Source of the DNA: Conoideocrella luteorostrata
Taxonomy: Eukaryota; Ascomycota; Sordariomycetes; Hypocreales; Clavicipitaceae
Direction of reading: 5' to 3'
Length of the DNA: 64,000 nt
Assembly: GCA_032433595.1 (NCBI GenBank)
Contig: JASWJB010000163.1
Span: forward strand, 29,787 to 93,786
Positions within the stretch are counted from its first letter, which is position 1, and each line of letters begins with the position of its first letter. Made by a program: the position numbers and the translations under genes. Below are positions 1 through 12,459 of the stretch, piece after piece. Under the pieces are notes generated by a model. The model had not been told where the DNA came from, ran no database searches, and saw only the letters and a list, made by a program, of their open reading frames with translations.

Positions 1-3000
1 GGGAAAGTGGACGCTGGACGCCAGAGACGCCACCACAGGCGGTTGAAGCAGTTGAAGGGGTTGCCGGTGGGGACGGTGGGGGCTTGAGTAGCTTCTAGTT
101 TGCTAGCTCGAGGTCGCGTCTAGAGCTGTCCATGTTCTATGTACCTTGCGAGGGGCCTCGCTTTGCGTGTTTCTTGTACCTGCAAAACGCAGCCATCCCA
201 GGTTCCTTGTACGCCGTTTCAGAGTTTCGGGATGGCCCAGGCGACACAGCACAAACTAGCAACAGCCGCAATTCCTTTTTCTTGATGCTAGCTGGTGTCT
301 GCCAACGTTTCCCACAACCTTCACGGACTCATGGCTACTGTGTTGATGGGCCGTCCAATGGCATCCAATGGCATCCAATGCCATTTTCTCCAACCAGCTC
401 AATCCCATGCTGCAGACTTGGCCAAGGTGTCAGCACGAGAGAGGCTGTTCCATTGTACAGAGTACAAAGTATGGAGTACTGCTAATTGGTATATCTAAAA
501 CCATTGCGTGCGTGGTTGGCGAAGGAGCTGATAAGAGGCAGCACAGAGTGAATCCGGCCATGGATGAGCGCAGGGGCCCCCAGGCGGAGCCATCTTAACT
601 GGCCAATGGCTGACCATGCAGCGTCGTCCAAGACTCCAGCGTGGGAAATTGTCAATGCCGACATAAGCTTTTCGACGATTCTGGTAAAGAGAGAATAGAT
701 GAAGAGGACCGGGACAAAACAAAAAAACGTTTCTACGATCCCGCAAATAATTCTTGAGGCGGGGTTGAGCAGCATCAATTGGTGCGCATCACCGCAGGCA
801 TTGACAAAAGAAGCAAACAAATATTGCCACACTCCGCATTTGGCGTTCATGAGGGGGTTGGGGAGGAGAAAAAAAAAAAAAAAGATGGGACTGGCATCCA
901 GTGAACAAATGGGAAGAAGAAAAATAAAATAAAAAGAGACAACTGTAGCAACTACGCAAGGGAGACCTTTTGCCGCAGAGACACCGGACAGCAAACAAAT
1001 GGTGGGATGGCTGACGGCGGATGGCGGCCTGAGCTCAATTCCGCCACGCACTTCTCTCCCAACTTCTCCCCCCGCTGGCTATCGGAAATATCACGATGGC
1101 TTGCGAGCTTGTTGATTCCCTCCCCACGAACTCCGTATGACCGTTGTCATTGGCACAAAGCCAATGGTGATGCAATTGCCGAGTATAAATGTTGGCTGCA
1201 CACTCCGTACTTGGGTATGTACTCTGGTCCGTCTCCAGTATTTCGCGGCTTCGTCATCTTTCCTGCACGCCATGATGTTGTACATGGTTGTAGCCTGGTT
1301 CAATGCATAAAATATCGTACCGTTTGCGGAGTTTCGTTCCCGACGATAAGACATGGCGATAAAGACAGAACACACAGTAGGTAATCGGCTGAACCCAAGC
1401 GTCGCATTCCGTCCCGTCTCAATAGCTTGACCGCTTCGACTATCGAGGCCAGCACCAGAGTCAGGGTCAGAGCCAGAGTCAGAGGATCCAGTCCATTGAC
1501 GCCACCTGGATGGACGTAACTGATTGACGGCTTAAGAAGCTCTTTTTGGTGTCAGCTCTCACAATGCAACGGATGTCTCTTCTACGGAGTATCGGGGAAG
1601 ACTACTCCGTATCGCTGGCGCCGTCCGCATCATCGCCGAAAGGAAGGTTGTACTCCGTACTAGTACTCCGCATTGGCTACGCACGGCCCTTTCGAGGCTT
1701 TTGTCATGTGGCGCCTTTTCTCTGTCATCCCATCCCCCCTTCTTTCTGTGCGGATGTAACGCCAATCAATCGACTTGTTGCGAGTTCTATTACCGTTTGC
1801 TCCGTACGTGCATAGTAGTAACACGCAGATGAAAGGGAACTATGTGGACAAGGTGGCGGCAGACTGCATGTGCAGGTACGGAGTAGGGAGTCGGGAGTAC
1901 TAGCTATGCAACGTGCAGATCTCTCGCCAATATTACCAGCATGCGCTTGGATAGAGAACTGGCAACAAGGGTCGAGTGAGTTGCTGAACCCAAGCAATGC
2001 AGCCAATCACGCACCGCGTTAAAACGTAGCGAGCAACTCTAGATAGCTTCCATACTGATTGCTTTTCTCGTTCCTTTGCCTGTGGTTTGCGCCTTGCCGA
2101 CACGTGCCGCTCCAGTACTCCGTACACTAGGCTCTAACGCCACGGAACCTGTCTAGAAATGTCTCCGGCTGTACGGAGTACTCCGTATTTCTCTATTCCT
2201 CTTCTTCCACTTCCTCTTCCTCTTGCGTGTAGTGCTTTTCACTTTTTAAACACCGACTTTCACACTGATCAATGCGGAGATGGATTTCCAGCTCGCTTGT
2301 TGAAATATGCATGAACTCTTTGACGTAGTACTCCGAACTATCACATAATATTGCAGCTCGTACAGAGCCTGGCACAGGCATCCCTTGTCGGGATTTCTCA
2401 CGGCCATTTGCCCCATACCCTAGTCCAGGGGAAGCAGGGAACCTCAAGCATCCGGGTCCGCCCTTATGATCAGTCCAGTCCCATTAATAGCTGGAGCTGG
2501 GACTTAACCGCTACTAAAACGACGGATGACCCGGCTAGCCTCAGCATCTTTGCCAGCGACTCCGTACTAGTATTGCACAAAACAATCGCTCTACGGAGTA
2601 CGGAGTACTACTAGTAACTACAATAATAGCATGAGATCAGTCCAATTCGTCCGTTTGTCTGAACTTTTTGGTGTTTGCCAACATTTGTGCAGCCCTTGCG
2701 CTCCCCACTCCATTTTCGGTTGGCGTTACGGGCCGACGCCCTTTCCAGCCCCGGTTGATCGCTGGTCATCAGATGATACTGTTGAGGGACTAATTAAATA
2801 AATTAAATACAGTTGACCTTTTGGTTTGGTGTGCTACAATGATGTTGGTACGGAGTGCTCCGTACTCTGCACAGAGTTGTTGAGCCGGCGTTATGGAAAA
2901 AGGGGCGCGAACTATCATATGCCATCATCCCCGGCCGTCAGACCGTGCATCGCTTTTGGTTATGCAGTGATAAGTATATTGCCACGATAGACAGCGTTTC

Positions 3001-3466
3001 TGGGGAATGCCACGTGATACCACCGCCGAGAATCGTGGACGGTAAGTACTGGGTCCATTGCAACCCACCGTCTCGAGATTAGACATGATACCCTGGAGGC
3101 TGCGTTGGTATGACATGCGTCGCAGCTCATAGAGGGGTTCCTGCTGGACAAAGGGCCTGGTCGGGACTCGTCCACCCTGGTTAGGTAACTGGCCTCGGAC
3201 TCTGATGTCGTATGGACGACCAGGTTTTCTGGACCATCTCTGCCGGTGAACGGTTCTTTGTGGAGTGAGCATAGAATTAAGATGCTTTTGCCCGGAACCT
3301 GAGCCCTTGATTCGGACGGGGTTGTTCAACAGGATTTTACCCATAGTCGAGATCCCCTATGAAGCCGATCCATTCCGTCGGTAGCTTTTTGGCTGTGTCA
3401 TGGGCAAGCATCGAACTCATCCTTGAGAGAAAGTTAGTAACTTGCCCCCGTGGACCACAAAGACAT
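1..3466. other. Gene-poor region with dense TACGGAGTA motifs
   Basis: I see no convincing gene here. Open frames up to 189 codons exist, but they run through homopolymers (the A tract near 871) or show no domain, signal peptide or splice logic. The main visible structure is a repeated palindromic motif (see the separate entry for 1195-2865). The base composition is mixed rather than uniformly AT-rich. Confidence 0.6.
1195..2865. repeat. Cluster of TACGGAGTA / TACTCCGTA motifs
   Basis: At least ten copies of TACTCCGTA, its complement TACGGAGTA or one-mismatch variants lie here, near 1202, 1582, 1602, 1651, 1800, 1876, 2113, 2172, 2562, 2591 and 2849. Several are back to back and form longer palindromes, for example near 2172 (TACGGAGTACTCCGTA) and 2591. 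Single or double copies recur elsewhere, near 11897, 14821, 17195, 17516, 41473, 45394, 45664, 46285, 47448 and 49643, always outside the coding exons I could define. The function is unknown. Protein-binding sites, a transcription-end signal or a dispersed short repeat are all possible. Confidence 0.75.
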
Positions 3467-3912
3467 TTACTTTTGCTGTCTTGTACTCTTAGGTTGTATT
3501 TTAGGTTGTATTTGTCTGGTAGGCGGGGTTGATGGGGTTGATGAAGTTAATGTGATTTTGGGTGTCTTTGTGACCCGTTCTCGAGTTAAAATACATCTTA
3601 CGCAAACTACGGAAGCTGAGATTCCTATCTCACTGCGTCTGATGACATGCCCGCCGCTCCGTGCAAATCTTGAACAGCGCAACGGCCGCACTAAAGGCCT
3701 CGACTGCCTGGTTCATCTGATCAGCATCTTCGAGCGCTGTGGGATGACTACCATGAAAACATGGAGGATAAAAGCGAAGAGCACGATAATCCCCTTCCAA
3801 CCTCGCTCTCTATCCCCAAAATCCGAGCTGCGGTGCCTGGCATGTGTTGAATTTGCCTTGATTGCAGGCTCAGTGTCCATCTGCTTGGGGTCCGCGGCCG
3901 AAGAGGCAAAAG

Positions 3913-4194
3913 TCATCCAAGCGCATCGAGGGGATTAACGCCGGCTAACGTTAACCCCAACACTGTGCTAATGTCGTTTATTAAGGCAATAACCTTTTTC
4001 GATGGGATAGCCTCAATAAATACCTGCCCCTGCAGCAATATGACCTTGGTCATTTGGTCGACAAAGTTGCATGTGAGGTCGGCGCCGTGTTTCAATACGG
4101 CGAGGCGCGACCACAAGGTGTTGGCCATCTTGACACACTTGTCGACTATTTCTTCGACCTCGTCCGGGTTGTTTAGCTTCTTCCATAATGAACG
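3913..4194 (-). pseudogene. Hypothetical protein fragment
   Basis: On the minus strand a frame open from about 4194 to the stop at 3913 reads as an amphipathic, protein-like sequence of about 90 residues. It has a charged stretch (KKLNNPDEVEEIVDKCVK) followed by hydrophobic helices. An in-frame TAA lies just upstream of the open part and no splice acceptor would skip it, so the beginning is missing. It could be a broken gene related to the frame at 5061-5945 on the same strand. No family is recognised, and chance is possible. Confidence 0.25.
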
Positions 4195-4208
4195 AGCGAG
4201 TTTGCAGT

Positions 4209-4300
4209 GTTATGAGCTGCATGATGTGTATATTGCACATGTGTCTGTTGCACACGTTGTACAGTGTGTGCAATGTGTGTGTATTTGTGTGTGCCTTCAC
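4209..4300. repeat. TG-rich degenerate microsatellite
   Basis: Interrupted TG/TGCA/TGTGTG tracts fill about 90 bp. This is simple sequence with no coding sense on either strand, although several frames run through it. Confidence 0.6.
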
Positions 4301-5060
4301 TGTTATTCCCATGATAGAAGTGAGAGCAATTAGAACCAACTTGGGGTACCTGGTATGTGTCCAGTTTGACGAGTTGATGCGGTGTGCGGTGTCAGGCGCG
4401 CTTTGGTGCCTACGAAAGTATGCGCTATACTCGTGGAGAATTGTTCGGGCATGAAGCAAAGTGATGACATGATCATCCACAATAAAGCTCATTGAGCGAG
4501 CGACGGCCTTGTCTCTCTTCCTTTCCACACTCCATGAACCCAGATGACAGAAGAATGAGAAGAGATTCTGGCTCAGTCGATTGGCCCGAGACTGGCATCA
4601 TTCTTCCATAAGGTCTTGGTCGCCTTGAAGACTTGTCGATCATACGTCACGCCTGTCCCAGCCACAGTAGACGTTCACCGCAATTTCCGCCATTTAACAT
4701 TGAATCACGCATTTACCCTGTCTACATCCATCATTGCCATGTTGGAAAAATTGTAGAAAGCCACGGCGTGGAAGAGCTAGAGAACGTTCTTGGGATGTAA
4801 CCGGCCGTAGTTCAAGCAGTTCAGCAGCGCAAGACTAAAAACTTCTATTAGCCAAAGAGGTGAAACCTAGCTATCCTCCAATCCTGAAGACACTTTCCCC
4901 TCTTCTTTTCCTTACACGCCTTCCACCCCTTCAACTTTCTCAAGCAACTCTCTCCAATGTAAGGGTTACACAAAACGTCTTGCCGTGCAAATAAGGGCGG
5001 GACAAAGTCATTGCAAGGGAGTTCAGAGCCGGGGCCGGAGAGGCAACTGCGGCGGCGGCA

Positions 5061-5945
5061 TCATGGTGCCAGTTTTGAAAACTGGAGCCATCTTCGTTCG
5101 TTGATGATAGTGACTCGAACAATGATGCAGGAATTGCGACTGTGCATATAGCATATTGTCATTATGGATGGAAATATTGGCTCGAGGGACTTCTCGTCTT
5201 CGTCATTATCAATAACATCCTTCAAACAGAACCAGCGATCAATGAAACTAACATCCAGGAAGAAGTGAGCCAACTTTGTTGCAGCATGGGCCGGAGAAGG
5301 AGAGGACGTAATAGTACGATCAACCTCTTTGATATTGACAGTGGGACGGTCAAAGATAGACACAGTAAGTGGCGCGGGTGTAATTCGGATGTGTCGGTAT
5401 GCTTCCGCTATCTCTTTGTGGATAACGACGAGTAGATTCTCGTTATCATCGTCGTCGTCTTCCTCCACCCGTTGGCGCTTGTTTGATGGCTTTGAAGGCA
5501 ATGACCCAGTCCTCTCGTCGGCAATTTGGACCTGCTTGACGGAGGCATCGATTCCGGCGTGCTTTTCGTTTGCGGCATCGAGGGCAATCTGCAGTTCCTT
5601 GATGGTTTTCTCAAATTTCATAGCCGTCAAATTGGCCTTCAAATTGACCAGGACTAGTTCTTTCTCATATCTAACCGACGATGCTGCCTCCGTTTCTTCT
5701 GTACCAGAAGGGTCCCCCAAAATGCCCACGTCGTGATTTTCCTTGAGTTCAGCTAACTCAGCTGCATGAAGGGTTTCAAGGGAGTTCACCTCCGCCAGCG
5801 CCTTTTCAAGCGCAAGAATCTCTTCGGAGGGAGTCATCGCGTTAACGTTTTCATCGCTTTTAGCGGGGGTGATGATGATAGTGAGGATGGTGGCGAAGAT
5901 GATGAAGATGAGTTGTAAAGTCCTAAAACATAAAGAAGGGGGCAA
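5061..5945 (-). CDS. Hypothetical coiled-coil protein
   Basis: This single 294-codon frame is unrecognised. The first 30 residues are hydrophobic and could be a signal or membrane segment. A better start may be the internal methionine about 36 residues in (MTPSEEILALEKALAEV), where a heptad-like, Glu/Leu/Lys-rich region begins and runs to about residue 150. A basic patch (SNKRQR) next to an acidic run (EEDDDDDNEN) near residue 160 resembles a nuclear signal plus acidic tail. The C-terminal third is less protein-like and may be read-through beyond an intron. A MITE lies about 100 bp upstream. It may be a decaying gene. Confidence 0.35.
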   Translation of the reverse strand: MPPSLCFRTLQLIFIIFATILTIIITPAKSDENVNAMTPSEEILALEKALAEVNSLETLHAAELAELKENHDVGILGDPSGTEETEAASSVRYEKELVLVNLKANLTAMKFEKTIKELQIALDAANEKHAGIDASVKQVQIADERTGSLPSKPSNKRQRVEEDDDDDNENLLVVIHKEIAEAYRHIRITPAPLTVSIFDRPTVNIKEVDRTITSSPSPAHAATKLAHFFLDVSFIDRWFCLKDVIDNDEDEKSLEPIFPSIMTICYMHSRNSCIIVRVTIINERRWLQFSKLAP

Positions 5946-6048
5946 TGTGGCTCGATCTGCCTAACAGCCCTGACAGCTGTCAAGACTCTCTTGCTGCCGT
6001 ACAGGCGGGGACTACAGCTGGTCGATTTCACCTGTTGATGGGCATTAC

Positions 6049-6131
6049 TGTCACACAAAAAATGGCGTAGCCAGAGGACACTTTTGATGTGTAGTTATGA
6101 CCCTTAAATAGGCTCATATTTTCCTGTGACA
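6049..6131 (+). mobile_element. 83-bp MITE, family I, copy A
   Basis: The 83-bp element has 7-bp terminal inverted repeats, TGTCACA at the left and TGTGACA at the right. It is flanked by a perfect 5-bp duplication, ATTAC, at 6044-6048 and 6132-6136. It matches the copies at 47521-47603 and 32854-32936 (the latter inverted) at 81 of 83 positions. It has no coding capacity, so it must be mobilised in trans. The 5-bp target duplication excludes Tc1/mariner (TA) and typical hAT (8 bp) machinery. Confidence 0.92.
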
Positions 6132-6136
6132 ATTAC

Positions 6137-8867
6137 CATACAGGAAAGTCAGAAGAGGCAATGGCCCGCGAGGCGAAACATATTATTGGGCTGCTCGCCG
6201 AACAAGACTTACGTCATTACCTCGATTCCTTCTTGTACATCTTGGAGAGAGTTCGTCACAGGACTAAGATCCTGCAGCACCAAACTACCCTCTCCTGGAT
6301 ACTTTTTATGAAAAGCGACCAAGTCGTGACCTTTGCCAGCGCTGGCATCCACCAGTAGTACCGATGATGATGGTTCGAGATCGTGAAGCAGCTGTTCTTC
6401 AATTGGGTACCAATCGCCCTAGTAGTTTCTAGCCCCTATGGTATTCTCCATGACAGGACTGTCTGTCACCATTGATGTAAGCTAGTACACACAGGATGAG
6501 GACGGCTGCGGATCGAGCGATGATGCTCTTAATCCCGTCAATGCGAGACGAAGCACGGCTCGGCGGCATGTTGAACTACTTTGGGCCAAATTTGACGGAC
6601 TCTGGGCAAATCGAAGATCGCACGGTCGCCCGTCATCTTGGAGCTGACATGAAACGTCAAGCAGAGATCGAGCGACCCGTGGCCTCCATTGTGCGTGAAG
6701 GTGAAACCTTCTTGTCTTCGAGCTCGGTGCTTGTTTTATGCAGCGGCAGCGGTGCATGTCAAGGCAGTGTTTGCCCAATTGAGCGCTGCGACCTTTGTAG
6801 CCCCTTCGCACCTGGTTGTTCGACCTGAACTGAGGCCTGTTCAGCTTTCCGCGAAGCTCAGAGTTCTCAGCAGCGTTTCAGAGCAAAAATCGTTTGCAGC
6901 ATCGAGAGCCATGACTATCTGGGTCATGTCGTGATAAAAAATACAAATAACTACGTAACCTCACCATATTACATACAACAGCCAGCTACGAACGGTACAT
7001 TGTATTCTCTTTCATTCACAAATCCCAAACACTCAATCATCATTGCCCTCCCCCGGTTCGATCGTCCCCACCAAATCGCATCACTACTCTGCCATCCACA
7101 CCTCAGAAATGGCACCGAAAATATTTACCAAGCCCAGAGTGACTCATCACACCCTATAGCAGTGTTTAAGTGGAATAGGCTTGGTTATACTTTGTACGCA
7201 TTTCCACATTGGCTCAACGGGGACACCGGCCACCGTCATTTGGGCTGGCAAGATTGATCTGATAGCCTGACTCCGTTTCTTAGCCGTGTTTGATGACCTT
7301 GGTGAGGATAAATGCCACTTAACAAAGTCCTTTTCCTACGTAGCTGTAGCTAGAAATGGTAACAAGCTGATGCTACAAGTGGAGTAACTCTGCTACAAAG
7401 TAATGGCCACCGAAACAACTTCGTTGGAGGAGCACATGTTCGTAACTATATTGGTTTTCCCATTCGGATCGGGCAAATTTCAGCACGCCTACCAATGTAG
7501 CAGTAAATACTGTCCTACTGTATGTATTCAAACTAATAGGAAATGCAAAGCAACACATGATCAGAAGGTGGTCATCCCGACGGTACCCTCATGTCAATAG
7601 AAGCGATTTAGGGGCACCGCGGGGTGGGAGCCAACGTCAGTCAGATATCCGAATGATTTCTTTCTCGAGATGATCCAAAGGGACATCGTCGTCAAAGTTG
7701 CAAAAATAACCGGGCGAAAGATGGGCTACGTGGCAGTACCTGCATTTTGCTTTAGAATTTGCTGCGAATGTGCTTCTCTTCACGGCAGAGGGACGTCACT
7801 CCTCGCCGGGCCACTGCCAACGAAATCTGTCTGACGCGTATGATTGACAGGGGAATATTTGGAATCAAAATGAACTATAGCTATGCAGCTTAGTAAGTGC
7901 AAACCATTCTGAACCAACCACCTCAGGTTGCGACGGGTGATCCACGACAGACTGCACGGTCTAATATCCGGTCCACTCAAATTCTCTCCAACAACTCTCG
8001 GGAATCCCTTTGAGAAAGTCCAATTTGTCAGCTGTGAATCTTCTCCTAAATCTAGACAGGAAGAAATGTGGAGAGCTGATTTCCTGGATAAAACAATGAA
8101 GCGGCAACAGCGAGTCAATCAGGGGCATCATATCCCCGGCGGCCTGGCGCCAACATCAGCAAATGGCCCCATCATGCACATAGTCAGGTTCCAGTGATTT
8201 GGGCCAGCGTCAATTCGTGGCTCGGCCGCACTAGCCTCGAAGCCATGGAGAAGAAACCGTTGGAATCCCTCGTCAAGCGTACAAGCAATTGCAGACAAGG
8301 TCACGCGCCCCTCTTTCATACGGCGCGCTCGGGGGCATTCCTCGTCCTCTTCTTCTCTCTTAGATAGTTATGAATGAATTGAATACCTTGTTTTACCTAT
8401 TGCTTCAAGAAAGACCCTTCGATATCGATACCCGTATCAGAAGCCCCTGTGCTTCCTACAGAACTCTACCGAGGGCTGGTGGAATATGCCAGTACATAAC
8501 CTACGCTTGGTCACTGCGGCCCGCTAAAAGGCGATCTACGCATATATTTTTAGTGCATGATTTGCCACGCGAGGCCCCAAACATGCTATCACATTCAATT
8601 GGACCGGGCAATATCTTTACGAGCTAAGAGAAAACATGATGTCGTCATCGAAGAAATAAATCAGGCAGGGGAGCCCAAACACGGACAAAATCATGTAGTC
8701 TTATTCTCATGCAAGCCACCTGGTCGCTAAGCTCTATGACCTGAAAAACATCACTGCCATCGTCCACTAAACTTCGAATCTTAGCTACGAATAACTATTG
8801 TTGCTTCTTTGTAGGTTCCGAATAGAGTCTAGCACGTACTCCCTCTCATATCCAGCATTGGGAGGCA
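6137..8867. other. Intergenic region, possible degraded coding
   Basis: The frames here are short (up to 112 codons). A few, such as 6161-6358 (+) and 7928-8197 (+), read somewhat like protein, but none has a recognisable domain, signal or intron structure. I see no RNA gene or repeat in the stretch. Confidence 0.4.
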
Positions 8868-9311
8868 TTAGGTCAAGGGAATTGGGAGTGCTGAACGGGA
8901 TACAGTAGATGTTGTCGAAACAGAAGAGGACGACTGGCTATAAACATTCGACGGTATGGGCGGTCTCTGATGAGTGATCCGGCTTAATTCGAGAGGATAC
9001 GGATTCATCCAGAATGACCCCACTTGTGAAGTCGTGAAAGACTCGCAAGTTGGTATCGTGGTGCGCGGTAAAGACGGACTATATGACCAAAAACCTTGAA
9101 GTATATCTTCTTCGATTTGATTTTGTTCTGAACTCTGGCTAATCCTTGTAGCTGGCACTAATGGCTGTAATACTTGGTTTGCAAATCCTAACGACATTAA
9201 CTTTTCCCGCCTTTCTAACGCTGCTACTGGGATAGAGACAGCAACACGAGAGACAGAATTTAGAACCAAGAATGCAATAAGCTGACATATAATGGCAGGC
9301 TGCTCACACAA
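8868..9311 (-). CDS. Possible small secreted or hypothetical protein
   Basis: This open frame of 147 codons starts with a hydrophobic segment of about 25 residues that could act as a signal peptide. A Ser/Thr/Pro-rich remainder follows, with a run of serines near the C-terminus. No conserved cysteine pattern or family is seen, and no intron is needed. It lies between gene-poor regions and may be a chance frame. An alignment to related genomes would decide. Confidence 0.22.
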   Translation of the reverse strand: MCEQPAIICQLIAFLVLNSVSRVAVSIPVAALERREKLMSLGFANQVLQPLVPATRISQSSEQNQIEEDILQGFWSYSPSLPRTTIPTCESFTTSQVGSFWMNPYPLELSRITHQRPPIPSNVYSQSSSSVSTTSTVSRSALPIPLT

Positions 9312-11578
9312 TGTGTTTCACTCGCCGCACTCGACTCTCGAGCATTGAGACTTGGCAAGCTTGGCAGCGGAGATCGTGAAGATGTGGATATCCCGCACAA
9401 ATTCAGAACCATTGGCTCGCAAGTTTAGTCTGTATCAGAAGCTGGAATAATTCTGTTATGCTCGCTTGCATCGCGCATGGTCACATCGCTTTGCATACGA
9501 ATAAGCTTTGTTTTTGCAATGCCTGTTCTGCCAACTGCGCGGCCGCCAAAGTGGCGGGGTTCTTCTATCGTTTGCAGGGCACGTCGTGCGTGATCCTAGG
9601 CTAGGAGCCAGCTGTGGCTGTGGAACCACAGTGAGCCTGGGCCTCTGCATTAAGATTTGGTAGAAATGAAATACACTTAAACCTGAATGGTTAGGCAAAA
9701 ATACACAATAAGTCTTTCAAGACAAGGCCGCATTAATTTCGGTGGGTAATGTGACGCAGGTAAGCACGGGGAGAAATGCTGACTTTTGGATAATCCTAAA
9801 TACCTGCATATGAGGGTTTCCCTGACGGTGCTTTACATTATTAAAGAATTACGCTTTATTAAAGTCTGCCGACGTTTCAGTGGTTGTTATTAAACCTTAA
9901 GGGTAAAAAGGCAAACATGCCTGATTATTCCCTGCTTAATGGTAGAAGTGCGTAAGCCAAGCAGACGTGCCCTTTTGTGGAAAAGCAAGACACAACTCAA
10001 GTCTAGCAAGAAAACTAGCGTCTCTGAGGTCTTTCCCTCAGGCTTGTCTTTGATTAGATAAGGGAATTAACAAAGCACAGCCAGCACTAATTGATTATAC
10101 GATAAATTGAATAACAGCGAGCCGTTCACTCGTTAAAATTCGCCTTCTTGGGTCTTGATACAAGATTAAGACTCAGGAGCAGCCTGGTAGCTCCGCAAGA
10201 TTTGCTGCAAAGACATTCCCTTGCGTTCCCCCCCGGCCTTTATTCTTACGTATAATCAGCTTCTACATAATGCTAGCCGCAATGTTTAAGCAAATGAGGT
10301 TGCCCTGCAACCAGCTAAGACTCGGTATGGCAGTCGCTATTGATTGCACTCGACGCTCTAGCTCACTTCGTTGTTGCGGACCCGTGATCATGGGCCAAAC
10401 CCGGCCGGATTTAAATGCAGGGCGAATCCATTGTCGGTCTGCTTCGCTATCGGCCGGAGTCTAGCCTTTAAGGGCAAGCACAGTCTCCCTGTCGATAGAA
10501 CATTATACGGAACTATCGCCAAGAGTGATCCTTGACCATTCTGCTAATATGATGTCCCAGCCGGCAATGCTCAAAAAGGCGATTGTCAAAAACCCAACTT
10601 AGCGTCCAAGCTGAAGGAAATCAATACCAGGGAGCTGCAAGAGCACGTCGAGCGCCTCTACCATAGCTGTGTGCTGCATGATTCGCTGAAAGATATACTG
10701 ATTTGATCTGCTTAGGCACTAGTATAACTTGTGGAGCTCCCGATGGTTGCTCTCGTATTCTCGCAACTTGAAGTATATCCGCCCATCTGTGTCGGGCGTC
10801 TTATGTTGATAATGCTCTGCTTATTGTTTCACAATTTGGTCGGTCTGCATTCGCGAGAGGTCCATGTACGACAGGTTGACAGTCCATCACTCATGTGCAT
10901 TCATGTTCTTGGCGGCTTCAATTCAATAGCAACTTTAAGTGAAGCGGACTAGTTAGCCATCAAGGCAAAGATAATTCCGATACAGATTGTACTGTTTTAG
11001 CTCTTAAGGGGACATACCTAAGTTATGTAGGCAAGACAATGCTTCAGAGTAGTTAATATACCCTTCTAGCTAATACCCGTGATTCCCATGGTCCACCGAA
11101 GTATTCTTAAACAATACTTAAAGTTAATCTATTTGTTTCTTATTATGTAGTCGCTCTCCTTCGCCTTCTACGAACTACAACTAACGCAAGGGCACTTAAA
11201 CCATGCCCAGAATAAACATTTCGGGCCTCTCCATTGCTCATATGTTTTTAAGTCGAAGCAAGTGAGGACTTGAAGTGTTCGTTTACAACACAACAACCCA
11301 TGATTGCGACGGTCAGTGGCCAAGCCACCGCGACACAACGACAAGCGGGAATATTTCATGCCGGCTAGGTGCAGAAAACTCGAATCGTGATCAAAGAAAC
11401 CAATTCTTAAATTTGGGTTCTGGGAAACATGTAGGAAGCACAGGGCTTCGGGTGACGAGGGTATCGATACCGGAAGATGAAGCACAACAATGTGCAAAAC
11501 AATTCAATTCATTCGTGACCATCTAAGAGAAAAGAAGTAGAGGAAGAGAAAGAGGAAGAGGAACGCCCCCGAGCGCGC

Positions 11579-11657
11579 CGTATAAAAGAGGCGCGCTAGG
11601 GTGGCCACGTGACCTCGTCCGCAATTACTTGTATACTTGACGAGGGATTCCAACAAA
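11579..11657 (+). mobile_element. Putative LTR or repeat end shared with 61.1 kb
   Basis: CGTATAA, CTAGGGTGGCC, CACGTGAC and GGATTCCAACAA occur in this order here. They recur in the same order at 61091-61171 with different spacing. An end in GGATTCCAACA resembles the 3' end of Copia-type LTRs (5'-TGTTGG...CCAACA-3'). A TATA-like GTATAAAAG lies at the left. No matching 5' end was found, so this may be a solo or truncated LTR. Confidence 0.35.
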
Positions 11658-11795
11658 ACCCTTATAACATGTATTTGTTCTATTTAAAGTAACCTGACCG
11701 ATCCTACCCGACGGAGGGCGGGTAACGTTGGGTGGGTCGTGCCTAAGCACCCATCAGAACGATGTTTCCACACACACTTTTAGTGAGTAAATAAT

Positions 11796-11887
11796 CACAG
11801 GGGGGACAATTTAAGACGGTAGTCGGGTTGCACACTATATCGGTCAAAACATTTTCCCGACTACCGGCTTAAATTGTCCCCCCTGTG
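11796..11887. mobile_element. 92-bp hairpin MITE, family II, copy 1
   Basis: Near-perfect 32-bp terminal inverted repeats (one mismatch) begin CACAGGGGGGACAATTTAAG and flank a 28-bp loop. ATAAT occurs immediately on both sides (11791-11795 and 11888-11892), consistent with a 5-bp target duplication. A second, internally deleted copy lies at 42043-42119. The transcript would fold into a long hairpin. It is non-coding. Confidence 0.88.
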
Positions 11888-12459
11888 ATAATATATACGG
11901 AGTAGGGGGAGAAGTACTCATTCAGTGGGGATTTCGTAGGCGCATATTCCGTACTAGCGGCGCCTACTCGTGGCGCCTCAGGTTAACTAGTGTGCTAACT
12001 GTGCTGGGAAGGCCCTGAGTGCCGTTGGAAATATCTCCTTGGTGACCGTAAAGCATCACTTTTACGACGACAGGGGTCCGTAGCCAATTAGAAGCAGTAA
12101 ATTCAAGAGTACTTCTTCCGCCCGCTAATTCACATCATGATAGAAGTCCCAGCAAGTAGCAGATTTACAAAGAGCTATTTTATCAGCCCCACGTCCCTGA
12201 GAGCTACTAAAGGTCACTCTAGGTCCTCCTTGTTAAAAGAGGTGTCTGTGGGTCCAAGTCAAAAAGTGATGCCTTACGGTCATCAAGGAGATACTCATTG
12301 CATGCGCTCTTTACGTAAGCTGCATTGCTAACTAAGCTACGTGTCATGTGCCTCAGGTGCAGCATCCCAACGTGCGGAGTGTCTTGAAAGATAGGAGGAT
12401 GGATTAAAAACTAGCAACCGCATGCCTGATGGATTAACAACCGCCGGCTCTGCGCAGCG

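Larger units (their letters stand above)
9312..12459. other. AT-rich intergenic region with repeat debris
   Basis: No intact gene is seen. The stretch from about 9650 to 11150 is AT-rich with many TTAA/TTAAAG words and broken frames, as expected of old repeat debris. A Copia-LTR-like end and a hairpin MITE follow (separate entries). 12000-12459 is the upstream region of the nucleoside phosphorylase-TPR gene. Confidence 0.45.

Noticed and set aside
482..1051. 189-codon minus-strand frame
   Set aside because: It depends on the poly-A tract near 871 (read as poly-Phe), shows no domain or codon bias, and overlaps equally long frames on the other strand.
4209..4300. TG-rich tract considered as a CRISPR-like or regulatory array
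   Set aside because: There is no regular repeat-spacer structure. It is a degenerate microsatellite in a eukaryotic sequence.
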